NCBI GenBank assembly: GCA_963693085.1
Contig: OY856411.1
Location: forward strand, 119,598,267 to 119,662,266
Length of the DNA: 64,000 bases
From: Alisma plantago-aquatica
Taxonomy: Eukaryota > Streptophyta > Magnoliopsida > Alismatales > Alismataceae
Direction: 5' to 3'
The translations under genes were made by a program, and so were the position numbers. Numbering within the stretch: the stretch's first letter is position 1; each line of letters starts with the position of its first letter. The notes under the pieces are model-generated. The model made no database searches. It saw nothing but the letters and a program-made list of their open reading frames with translations, and was not told where the DNA came from. Of the stretch, positions 1 to 9,071 are shown in pieces.

Positions 1-37
1 AAATGCCAAAATTGATTGCTAAGGTCGACCGCACGAG

Positions 38-240
38 ATGCAGACCGTTTGGGTCCATGCGGTTTCAAGACCATTTGGGTCCATGTGTCTCAAGACCGTT
101 TGGGTCCATGCGGTCTCAAGACCATTTGGGTCTATGCGGTCTCAAGACCGTTTGGGTCTATGCGGTCTCAAGACCATTTGGATCCATGCGGTCTCCAAGA
201 CCGTTTGGATCCATGCAGTTTTCGAGACTGTTTGTCGCGA
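38..240 (+). repeat. Palindrome-cored 26-bp minisatellite in U3 of the E1 5' LTR
   Basis: Tandem units of about 26 bp have the form CGGTCTCAAGACCG followed by TTTGGGTCCATG. The core is an inverted repeat, CGGTCT and AGACCG around CA. About eight units are visible, with single-base drift such as ACC for GACC. Further palindromic fragments occur at 355-415. Confidence 0.9.
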
Positions 241-462
241 TCGTGAAGACCGAATGAAGATCAAATGTCAAGCACTCAAGACCGGTTGCTATATATTCAT
301 GCTGAGATCGAGACCGTCCTCAAGACCGATTGACGCAGCTACCAATTCATACCGTTCGGCAGCAAACGGTCTCCAAACCGTTTGGCACCAAACGGTCTCC
401 AGACCGTTTGGAGGAGATATTTCCAGCAACTTACCCAAACCATTTGGGGACAGATCTGAGCC

Positions 463-470
463 TATAAATA
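463..470 (+). promoter_or_regulatory. TATA box of the E1 5' LTR
   Basis: TATAAATA lies downstream of the palindromic array and upstream of the presumed R region. The matching site in the 3' LTR (9931-9938) reads TAAAAATA, so the two LTRs differ at the core promoter. Confidence 0.55.
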
Positions 471-1014
471 GGACCCCAAGGGTACTCATTTAGGGTATCG
501 GATCCGGACGCCGCCAGGCTACCAGAGCACAACTCCGATCAAATTTCATTCCACCTACTGCCGGTGTTGCAACCAAGGAGGCTGAAGAGAGAAGGAAGGC
601 GGAGCAAGGGAGGCTGCCCGGTCTATCTTGGAAACTCCCGTGCACGTCCAGATCTGCTCTGACACGACGTAGAAGGTCGTACCTTCTTCACCGAGCTACG
701 ACTACCTTTTGTACCGATCTCATGGAGGATCTCTCTTTCTTTCTCATCCTTCTTATTTCTCACACCATGAATGAGTAGTTCCTTTTCACTGGGGTGCGGG
801 GACTAGCCCCGCTGCCCATGCAAACCATGTTCTTTTGTTAAACTCTCCATGGCAATGTATATAACTCTTCATTTTGTTGTTAACCGTTATGTTCGTAGTT
901 TGGTTAATTGCTTGCTTTCATCTTTGTGCTTCCTATGTTGCAATAACATCTATACATAGGTTTGAATGTCGTTTAACAAGTTTGACTCCTTAACTAGAAA
1001 TAGAAGGGGATTCC

Positions 1015-1430
1015 TTGAGGTCGTAAGTGTATGATCCGAGAGGGGACGAGCCATCTAGCCTTCAGTGATGCTTCTGTGCGCCTAATGCCTGTATAGGGGG
1101 TTCACAACCTTAGTTTTATTTTGTATCGTCTTGTTAACCGTCGATGTTTTCATGTAAGTTAGTCACCTGCTTGCTTATCGGTTAATGTGGATGACTCCCA
1201 AACTAGAAATAGGATGGGATTCCATCGAGGTCGTAAGTGTATGATCCGCGAGGGGACGAGCCATCTAGCCTTCAGTGATTCTTATGTGTGCCTAACGCCT
1301 GTATAGGGGGCCCACAACCTTCACGGATTTCTGTATCTTTAGAGCCGTAAGTTAAGTGATCCAGATGGTGATGAGACATCTGATGCCTATGGTGATGCTT
1401 ACGCGAACCTAACGCCTGTATGGGGCGTTT
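1015..1430 (+). repeat. Degenerate ~95-bp repeat, three copies, in R/U5 of the E1 5' LTR
   Basis: Three copies start near 1019, 1208 and 1338. Each has GTAAGTGTATGATCC or a variant, then GGGACGAG or GACGAGAC, and a CCTAACGCCTGTATGGGG-like end. The same three copies are in the 3' LTR (about 10488, 10698, 10810), so the duplication predates the insertion. Confidence 0.75.
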
Positions 1431-1817
1431 TTGTAGTAGCTCTACTTGGATTGTTATATCTTTCCTGGTTTGTTCACGATTGAATATGTTTGTGTGTGTA
1501 GCGGTGGTGAAACCCGGTACCATCCCAACGATTCCATATCATTGATCTTAACTCATCTTTAATTCAGCTTTTTATTTTCTTGCAATTAGTTTAAATAACC
1601 TCAAATCAGCCAATCGTTCTAAATATTAGTTTTTCTTGAGCTAAAGTCAACTGACAAGGATTCTTAAAAATGTTGTCCTTTGGGTTCGATCCTTAACTAT
1701 ACTACGGTAAGACTCATCCTCTTGCGGGTGGTATTATTGCACTTTGGTTTTGGTAAAAGCTCGGGGATTTCAACCCCAAGTGAATTTGTTAGTGCATACA
1801 AATACCATGTCAAATTC

Positions 1818-1837
1818 TGGCACCTTTGTCGGGGATA
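1818..1837 (+). promoter_or_regulatory. Primer-binding site of E1 (tRNA-Asp type)
   Basis: TGGCACCTTTGTCGGGGATA begins six bases after the 5' LTR. It resembles TGGCGCCGTTGCCGGGGATC, the complement of the plant tRNA-Asp 3' end that primes Athila/Tat elements, with a few mismatches. Confidence 0.75.
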
Positions 1838-1896
1838 ACGGAATCAGTTAGTCAAATCTAGTTCTTTTAAGACTAATCTAGGATTTTACTTTTCTT

Positions 1897-3780
1897 TTGA
1901 AACAATCGATTATCTACTTGAACTTGACTCTACTTTGTGGATCTCATTCTCAAAATCTTTCTAATTTGCAGGTACAACCTAACGCATCGTGTATGCACCG
2001 TTCGGACAGCCTCGGACTCACAGCGAGCTTTGATCCTGAAATAGACAGAACTTTCCATCATCAGATCAGAGAGAATCAAGAAGAAGAGGTAGCCCGAAGG
2101 GTGGCTCAGGCTATTAATGCACAAAGAGAGAGGCTCATGCAAGAAGTGAGGGTTGCGGTTCAACAGGAAATCTTAGCAGCAGAAGCAGCAGTGCAAGCAG
2201 CTGAACTTCAGAAGGATTTGAGAGAGTTCTCAATCCTGAAAGTTGTGTATGTTTATCATCCAGTACAGCCTCCCCCCATCGATGCTGCCAATTTGGAGAT
2301 TAGGGCACATTGGATCACATTGCTTCAAAACAACCCTTTCTATGGCAAACAAGCAGAGGACAGCCAAGGACATCATCTGAGATTCATCAACCTATGTGCT
2401 ATGACAAAGCAAAATGGAGTCTCCGATGATGCCATTCGACTCCGTCTCTTCAAGTATTCCCTTGCTGATAGAGCCATAAGCTGGTACAATTCATTACAAA
2501 GTGAGGTACTCATCACCACCTAGGAACAACTTCAAAATGCATTTTTGGAAAAGTTCTATCCTCCATCTCTTACATATGAAATTAGGGGCCGGATAACAAA
2601 TTTCACTCAAGTCCCTGAGAAACTCTCACTGAAGCATGGGACATGTATAAAGAGCTCCTACGCAAATGTCCACACCACGGAATTCCTAAGAATCAACTCA
2701 TAGAAATCTTCTATAGGGGTGTGGAGGATGATGTCAAGATGTTTCTAGATTCCTCATCCAGAGGAAACTTCATGTGTCAAAGTTATGACAGCGCATGGAG
2801 AGTCGTCACCCTGGGAGCATAAAATCAAGCCAATTGGGGTAGATCTGTAGGTAAAAGAGCCTTGAAAGTAGCCATGGTTGAAGCTATTACCGAGTACAAG
2901 TATATCGCTGAAACCTTGAAGGTCTTAGTTGCCAAGCAAGATCATATTGAATCATCTCTAGCTGCTATTGGAAGAGGGCATTCACCCACTCGGCAACCGA
3001 AACAGGTCAAGTCCACTTCTTTATTCTGTGAAGCATGCAAAAGCACCGATCATTCCACCTTATCATACAATGTTCTCTATGATGTTGTACTGAGCAATGT
3101 ATGTGGAACCCGAGATAATGGTCAGATGGAGAATCTTAATGCTATCAACACCATTCCTGGGCAGAACTATTACAATCTGAATTAGAATAATAATCACCCA
3201 GGTTTTCAATATGGAAACCCCTCAGGAGAAGTAAACTCGCATCAATTTGGTTCAAATAATCAATCAAGGGCCCACCAGGATTCCAGTACAATCAACAACA
3301 TAATTTTGGAAATCAAGGAAATTTCAAGGGGAACTTTCAGAATAGGAACTACAAAAACTATCAAAACAACTCTCAGTATCAGAATCTTAATCAACAGCAA
3401 GGACTATAAGCAGGTTCTATCTCTTCTGATGACAAGCTATCAACCATTGAAAAAATGTTGCAAACTCACAAACTATGATAGCCAACCAACAAGCCCAGCA
3501 GAAGGCTATTGAGTCCCAACTAGCTCAACTTGCATCTAGCATAAAGCCACCAGCTGGAGTCTTTGCCGGCCAACTCGAGAACCATCCCAAGCACCCTGAA
3601 CAATTGAAAGCAGTCACCACCAGGTCAGGAAAAGACTATTCGGACCCCCCAGTTGAGACACCTATGGTTATTACAGACGAAAATGAACCTGTGATTGTCC
3701 AAAACTCAACAACTCTAGAGTCTCAATCAAAGGAAGATAAGACAGATAAGGGAAGTCCTGAGAAGCCTACTGATGAATAA
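1897..3780 (+). pseudogene. gag: E1 gag, decayed
   Basis: The first open segment (1897-2523, 208 residues) carries the Ty3-type gag domain: a VQPPPIDAANLE stretch near residue 125, then NGVSDDAIRLRLF and a WYNSL motif near the end. A TAG at 2521 stops it, and homology resumes at once with EQLQNAFLEKFYPPSL. Frame changes near 2620, 3300 and 3475, and stops near 2820 and 3183, break the rest. A degenerate zinc knuckle (CEACKSTDHSTLSYN, near 3030-3075) lacks its last cysteine. The tail 3475-3780 is rich in Gln, Pro and Lys and includes a TTRSGK motif typical of the gag-protease linker of this group. In an active element Gag would form the cytoplasmic virus-like particle; this copy cannot make it. 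Confidence 0.85.
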
Positions 3781-3888
3781 ACTAAAACACCAGAACCAGA
3801 TATTCCTGTATATAAGCCTCATATACTCTTCCCATCCCGCCTGAGGCAAACCAAGCTCGATACTAGATTCAATAAGTTTAAAGAGGCT

Positions 3889-5322
3889 ATGAAGAAACTT
3901 CATGTTGATATACCCTTCTTCGATGCTCTGGCTGAGATACCAGCCTGGACTAAGTATCTAAAGTCACTCCTCACTAGGAAGTATATAACTGAGGAATATG
4001 AGATAGTAAAACTGGCTACAACTACATCATATATCATATTAAGTAAGATGCCAAAGAAAAAAAAAGACCCAGGATCCTTTGGAATTTCCTGTCACATTGG
4101 TGACTCATCATGCAAGAAAGGATTGGCAGATCTTGGCACAAGCATCTCTATTATGTCACTCAGCCTGTGCAAAAGATTAGGGTTTGCATAATTGCTTCCT
4201 ACCGGTATGACTATACAGCTTGCAGACAATTCGATAAAACGTCCGTTAGGAATCCTCGAAGATATCCCCGTCAAGGTAGGAAAGGACACATATGTTCCAT
4301 GCGACTTCGTCATTATGGATATAAAAGAAGACACTGGATATCCTCTCATCTTCGTTCATCTATTCCTCGCCACTGCAAGAGCCCTAATTGATGTTGAAGC
4401 TGGTACCTTACTTCTCAGATTAGGCAAAGAGACTCTAGAATTCAAAGTTTTTGAAAGTATGAGAAGACCAAGTATACAGGAAGAAGTCTATCTGATTCAT
4501 TCTGTTGAGCAGATGTCACATCTGACCCAAGAGTATCATGAATTGTACGATCCCTTGGGAACTGCTCTATCAGACTTATCAATCGATGATCCAATCGACA
4601 ATCTAGCAAAGGATTACATCGAATCCCTCGACTCTGCTAAAAAAGACGTTGAAGCCACTAGCGAAGAACTCAAAGCTATGGAAGCTACAGAAGAAGCAAG
4701 CAAAAAACCAGAGGCTCCCGAAATGAAGCCCCTACCTGAAGGACTGAAGTACATGTTTTTAGACGATCTCAAGGTTTGTCCACTTATTATAAATTCTGAT
4801 TTAACAACTGAACAAGAAGAGAAGCTTCTGGAGGAATTAAGGGAACGAAAGAAAGCCATCGGCTATAAAATGAGTGACCTCACTGGGGTCGCTCAAGCAT
4901 TGTGTATGCATAAGATCCCTATGATGGAAGATCACAAGCCAACTATTGAGCATCAACGGAAGTTAAATCCTAATATGAAGGAAGTGGTCTATCGTGAAGT
5001 CATTAAACTGCTCACAACTGGAATAATCTATCCGATATCAGATTCACCATGGGTGAGCCCAGTGCATGTAGTCCCGAAGAAAGGTGGAACAACTGTTATA
5101 CGGAATGAAAACAATGAGTTCATCCCCACTCGAACAGTCACATGGTGGAGGATGTGCATAGATTATAGGAAATTAAACAAGGCAACTCGAAAAGATCATT
5201 TTCCTATGCCCTTCCTTGATCAAGTCTTAGAAGGTTGGCTCACCAAGAATATTTCTGTTATCTCGACGGTTACTCTGGATTCTATCAAATACCCATACAT
5301 CCAGACGATCAAGAAAAAATGA
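3889..5322 (+). pseudogene. pol: E1 protease and N-terminal reverse transcriptase, broken
   Basis: The retropepsin-like domain starts near 3980. Its active site reads LADLGTSISIM, so the catalytic triplet is DLG rather than the usual D-S/T-G, though DLG/DLGA is common in this plant group. A TAG at 4189 interrupts it and the frame resumes at 4192. The domain then runs to about 4480 (LATARALIDVEAGTLLL). A linker rich in Glu and Lys follows, then the RT fingers begin near 4940 (SPWVSPVHVVPKKGG at about 5047-5091, MCIDYRKLNK at about 5152-5181). The frame is lost near 5240-5300, where the sense reading passes to the next frame. Confidence 0.85.
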
Positions 5323-7316
5323 CTTTCACCTGCCCATTCGGAACATACACATTTAAAAGAATGTCGTTTGGTCTCTGTAATGCACCCGCAACTTTTCAAC
5401 GTTGCATGGCTGCCATTTTCACGGGTCTTATTGAAACTATTATGGAGGTCTTCATGGATGATTATTCTGTATACAGAGACTCATTGGATTCATGTCTAAA
5501 GCACATCTCCCTGGTCCTCAAACGTTGTGAAGAAGCGCATCTTGTGCTAAATTGGGAAAAATGTCATTTCATGGTAAAAGAAGGCATTGTCTTGGGCCAT
5601 AGGGTTAGCAATAGAGGAATTGAAGTAGATAAAGCCAAGATTGAAGTGATTTCTAAATTGGCTATTCCCACGAATGTAAAAGAAGTTTGTGCCTTCCTTG
5701 GTCATGCCGGATTCTATAGAAGATTCATAAAGGATTTTTCCAAGATAACTAAGCCAATGAAGAACTTGCTACTAAAAGATACTAATTTCAACTTCAATGA
5801 AGCATGTGTCAAAAGCTTCAACATGCTAAAGCAGGCCCTTACAACAACCCCCATCATTAGAGCTCCCGACTGGGACCCTCCTTTCGAAATTATGTGTGAT
5901 GCCAGCGATTATGCTGCGGGTGCTATTTTAGGGCAATGTATAGAGAAGAAACATTATGTGATCTATTATGCATCAAAAACCCTCGATGAAGCTCAACCGA
6001 ATTATGCTACTACTGAGAAAGAACTTCTAGCACTCATCTACACCTTTGATAAGTTTAGATCCTACCTTATTGGTTCAAAGGTCATTGTCTACATAGACCA
6101 TGCTGCTATTCGTTACCTTCTAGAAAAGAAAGATGCAAAACCAAGGTTGATTAGATGGATCCTCTTACTACAAGAATTTGATTTAGAGATAAGAGATAAA
6201 AAGGGGACGGAAAATGTTGTAGCAGACCATCTCAGTTGCATCCACACTCTGGTTACTGAGAAGATCCTGATCAATGATTCCCTGCCAGATCATCAGCTAA
6301 TGAGCGTCTCGGAAGTTATACCATGGTATTCTGATTTTTTAAACTACCTTGCTACTGGAGTCATCCATCCCCAGTGCACCAGGAATGCACTGAAGAAGTT
6401 CATGCATGATGTGAAGAAATATCACTGGGATGAACCATATCTTTTTAAACTATGTGCCGATGGTTTGTACAGACATTGTATCGCCGAAGAAGAAGCTCAA
6501 TCTATTTTGGAACAATGTCACTCGGGACCTGTGGGAGGACATATGACCTCTAAAAAGACTGCTTTAAAGGTCTTGCAATGTGGATTCTTCTATCCAACCA
6601 TATCCAAAGACTCTTACGATTTTGTCCTATCTTGTGACAAATGTCAAAGATCAGGCAATATAATAAAGAGAGATGAAATGCCACTGAATCTATGGCAAGA
6701 AGTTGAGATATTCTATGTTTGGGGGGTGGACTATATGGGTCCATTTCCATCTTCTCATGGGTTTTTATACATCCTAGTGGCGGTGGACGATGTCTCGAAA
6801 TGGGTTGAAGCTATACCAACCGTCACTAGTGATTCCAAACCCGTCATCAAATTATTCAAGGATATTATTTTCCCTCGGTTCGGAGTGCCACAAACCGTGA
6901 TATCTGACGGAGGGTCCCACTTCCTTGAAAGAAGCTTTGAAGCTTTACTAAGAAAATACGGCATAACACATAAGGTAGCCTCACCTTACCATCCGCAAAC
7001 AAGTGGACAGGTAGAGGTCTCTAACCGTCAACTAAAGGCTATTCTAGAAAAAACTGTTGGATGCAATCGAAAGGACTGGTCAACAAAAATCAACGACGCC
7101 TTATGGGCTTATCGTACCGCTTATAAAACTCCCCTTGGGACTACACTTATTCGATTCATATATGGAAAAGCATGCCACCTGCTAGTCGAACTGGAACACA
7201 AGGCATGGTTGGCAATTAAACAATTGAACTTTGATATGAAAAGAGTAGGCAAAGCGAGGATTCTGCAACTCCAAGAGTTGGATGAACTCAGGATGACAGC
7301 CTATGAGAATGCATGA
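5235..7316 (+). CDS. pol: E1 pol segment: RT palm, RNase H and integrase
   Basis: This is the longest open frame of E1, 693 residues. RT palm: FMDDYSVY with the catalytic aspartates at residues 75-76. RNase H: CDASD (Asp near 222), TTEKELLA, a DHAA motif and ADHLS. Integrase: zinc-binding His at 429 and 436 with Cys at 467 and 470, then the D,D-35-E triad at about 499 (DYMGPF), 558 (ISDGG) and 594 (QVEVSN). All catalytic residues I looked for are present. The annotated start is only the first ATG in this frame; homology enters from the preceding frame through a frameshift, so the segment is the C-terminal part of a broken polyprotein. It would act in reverse transcription and integration. Confidence 0.88.
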   Translation: MAHQEYFCYLDGYSGFYQIPIHPDDQEKMTFTCPFGTYTFKRMSFGLCNAPATFQRCMAAIFTGLIETIMEVFMDDYSVYRDSLDSCLKHISLVLKRCEEAHLVLNWEKCHFMVKEGIVLGHRVSNRGIEVDKAKIEVISKLAIPTNVKEVCAFLGHAGFYRRFIKDFSKITKPMKNLLLKDTNFNFNEACVKSFNMLKQALTTTPIIRAPDWDPPFEIMCDASDYAAGAILGQCIEKKHYVIYYASKTLDEAQPNYATTEKELLALIYTFDKFRSYLIGSKVIVYIDHAAIRYLLEKKDAKPRLIRWILLLQEFDLEIRDKKGTENVVADHLSCIHTLVTEKILINDSLPDHQLMSVSEVIPWYSDFLNYLATGVIHPQCTRNALKKFMHDVKKYHWDEPYLFKLCADGLYRHCIAEEEAQSILEQCHSGPVGGHMTSKKTALKVLQCGFFYPTISKDSYDFVLSCDKCQRSGNIIKRDEMPLNLWQEVEIFYVWGVDYMGPFPSSHGFLYILVAVDDVSKWVEAIPTVTSDSKPVIKLFKDIIFPRFGVPQTVISDGGSHFLERSFEALLRKYGITHKVASPYHPQTSGQVEVSNRQLKAILEKTVGCNRKDWSTKINDALWAYRTAYKTPLGTTLIRFIYGKACHLLVELEHKAWLAIKQLNFDMKRVGKARILQLQELDELRMTAYENA

Positions 7317-7560
7317 ATCTACAAAGAACGTACAAAACTTTGGCACAATTGACATCTGAAAAGAAAGGACATACAAGTGGGAGACCAAGTTCTGGCAAGA
7401 TTAAAGCTCTTCCCAGGAAAACTCCGCTCATGCTGATGTGGACCCTACATCGTCAAAAGCATCTCTCCACATGGTGCTTTCTCTTTATGGAGTGAAAAGT
7501 CAGGCGGATTTATAGCAAATGGTCACCGCTTGAAGAGATGCTTCACCTCAATTGACACAA
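7317..7560 (+). pseudogene. pol: E1 integrase C-terminal remnant
   Basis: After the stop at 7314, homology to the integrase tail (VLARLKLFPGKL-like, then GPYIVKSISPHGAF-like) continues in shifting frames to about 7560. No chromodomain is seen, which fits a non-chromoviral Ty3 element. Confidence 0.6.
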
Positions 7561-7887
7561 GCACTGAAACAATGATGGAACTCACCACCCCACATGATCC
7601 ACCATGAAGCTGAAGAATTCAGTCGAGCCATTGACGTAAAACAAAGGCGCTTGTCGGGAGGCAACCCGATCAATAAATATGTTTTACTTCTCTTTTCAAA
7701 ATTATGTTTTTACCTTCTAGTTAACTTTTCCTTAAATAAAATTCGCCATGCGAGATACTATTTTTAAGATCTAACTAGCCTTTACCATTGAAATTTTCAG
7801 ATAAGAGGATGCGCGCTGATCAGAACACATCCACACTCGGTGATCATTCTGGCTTGATCTTTCCCCTCCATCTTGGATTTAGGGTTT

Positions 7888-7935
7888 TCTCGGGACGAGC
7901 AAATCTCTATGTTAGGGGTGGAGGGTGGGTGGTAC
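7888..7935 (+). promoter_or_regulatory. Internal PPT-like, G-rich block
   Basis: The part reading CTCGGGACGAGCAA, then GTTAGGGGTG about 9 bases later, mirrors the terminal tract of the same element (CTCGAGGACGAGCAA then GTTCGGGGTG, 9036-9067). It runs on into GGGTGGAGGGTGGGTGG-type sequence with several G runs. E2 has nearly the same 25-bp G-rich core on the minus strand at about 21852-21876. The function is unknown. Confidence 0.55.
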
Positions 7936-8519
7936 GTACCTCACTTTCCACCTAAACCCTCTTTTCATACTAAAAGTCTTCACTATCACATTCTTGATAA
8001 AAAAATTTCAAAATTTTTAATGTCTTTCAAAGGGATTGAACAAAATTTGCTATGCATTTTCAATCATTATACTCTCCTTATTCGAAGTAAATCCTCAAAA
8101 GGACAAATTTTTGAAACAAGCCTTTTGCTTGAAATCATCTTGTGAAGCTTATGATTCCTAACCTCATGATACCTTTCTACAAAAATAATAAGTATTTGTC
8201 AAACTGATAGGGATCAAACACGTCGTGCTTCCTAACTGACTAGTGGAACAATGACATGGAATCTCCACCGGATCCTCATCAAGTCATTATTTGAGCAGAG
8301 TATGACAAAGAGAACAACCTGGTACATTGAATTGTAAATCAAGTTGCATTATGATCTGAACTCTCTTTCCATCATCTTCGTACCCCTCCATTCATCAAAA
8401 GAAACAAAAATAGCCGAATATGTGCCAAACCCTAAGTTCGGGGTGGCACGCCACTTCCCTCCTCCTTATCCACTTCTTCCATACCCCTCACAAATAAATA
8501 GGGGTGTACCACCAAAAAT

Positions 8520-8690
8520 GCAATCTCGAGTCGAATAGAGGAGAGATTTACAAACAAAAGATACCAAAGTGCACACAAAAAGAAATGCAATCTCGAGTCG
8601 AATAGACGAGAGATTTGCACAAAAAATATGCAATAAATGAAATTGCAAAACAAATAAAAATCTCGAATCGAATAGAGGAGAGATTTACTT
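8520..8690 (+). repeat. ~67-70-bp tandem repeat, three copies, in the E1 spacer
   Basis: The segment ATCTCGAGTCGAATAGAGGA, followed by GAGATTTA or GAGATTTG, occurs at about 8522, 8589 and 8659. One copy has GACGAG and another has CGAATCG. Confidence 0.85.
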
Positions 8691-9035
8691 CTTCTTTCCA
8701 TACCACCCTTCACTTCTTTTTCTACCTAAGGGCACAATGCATGCCCCCACTATCCTGAAAAACACCAGTGTCACATCAGATGCACACTTGTTGATTCTGC
8801 AGGTATCTCTGGACTCCTACAAAACTCTTTGACATGCTTGTTGTTGGAAAAAGTGAGGAGTAAGTGATATTGGAAAATGAACTCAGGAACGAAGCTATGG
8901 TAAGATGTGTTTAGTGGTCCCAGGAAGTTAAGGTACTGAGTCATATTGAGCAGAAAGAAAACATTCATGATGTGAAGATGAAGCAATCACATGGATTGAA
9001 AGTATTCATTTGGCTACTGTTTCAAATTTATGTTA

Positions 9036-9071
9036 CTCGAGGACGAGCAACGTTTAAGTTCGGGGTGTTTT
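9036..9071 (+). promoter_or_regulatory. Polypurine tract region of E1
   Basis: TTTAAGTTCGGGGTGTTTT lies directly before the 3' LTR start TGATGAGTGC. This is the usual position for second-strand priming. The tract is only partly purine, as is often seen in this group. Confidence 0.65.

Larger units (their letters stand above)
1..1812 (+). repeat. 5' LTR of E1, truncated by window start
   Basis: It aligns throughout with 9442-11280 and ends in CA six bases before the primer-binding site. Relative to the 3' LTR it lacks about three of the 26-bp palindromic units and has about 51 bp of extra unit-like sequence near 350-400. Confidence 0.88.
7561..9071 (+). other. E1 post-integrase spacer
   Basis: This is 1.5 kb between integrase and the 3' LTR with no long convincing frame. 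It contains the block GGCGCTTGTCGGGAGGCAAC at 7646-7665, which recurs in E2 (31713-31735, minus strand); a G-rich PPT-like block at 7888-7935; a short tandem repeat at 8520-8690; and the terminal polypurine tract. Athila relatives often carry an env-like frame here, but I see none I can support. Confidence 0.7.

Noticed and set aside
3..493. Open frames with repeating RPFGSMRSQDHLG-like peptides
   Set aside because: They come from the 26-bp palindromic array in the E1 LTR, are open in all three frames and have no start context or homology.
8432..8713. Minus-strand frame of 93 codons with hydrophobic segments (env-like guess)
   Set aside because: It is generated by the 67-bp tandem repeat and contains repeated peptide SSIRLEIAF; no fusion peptide or conserved cysteines.
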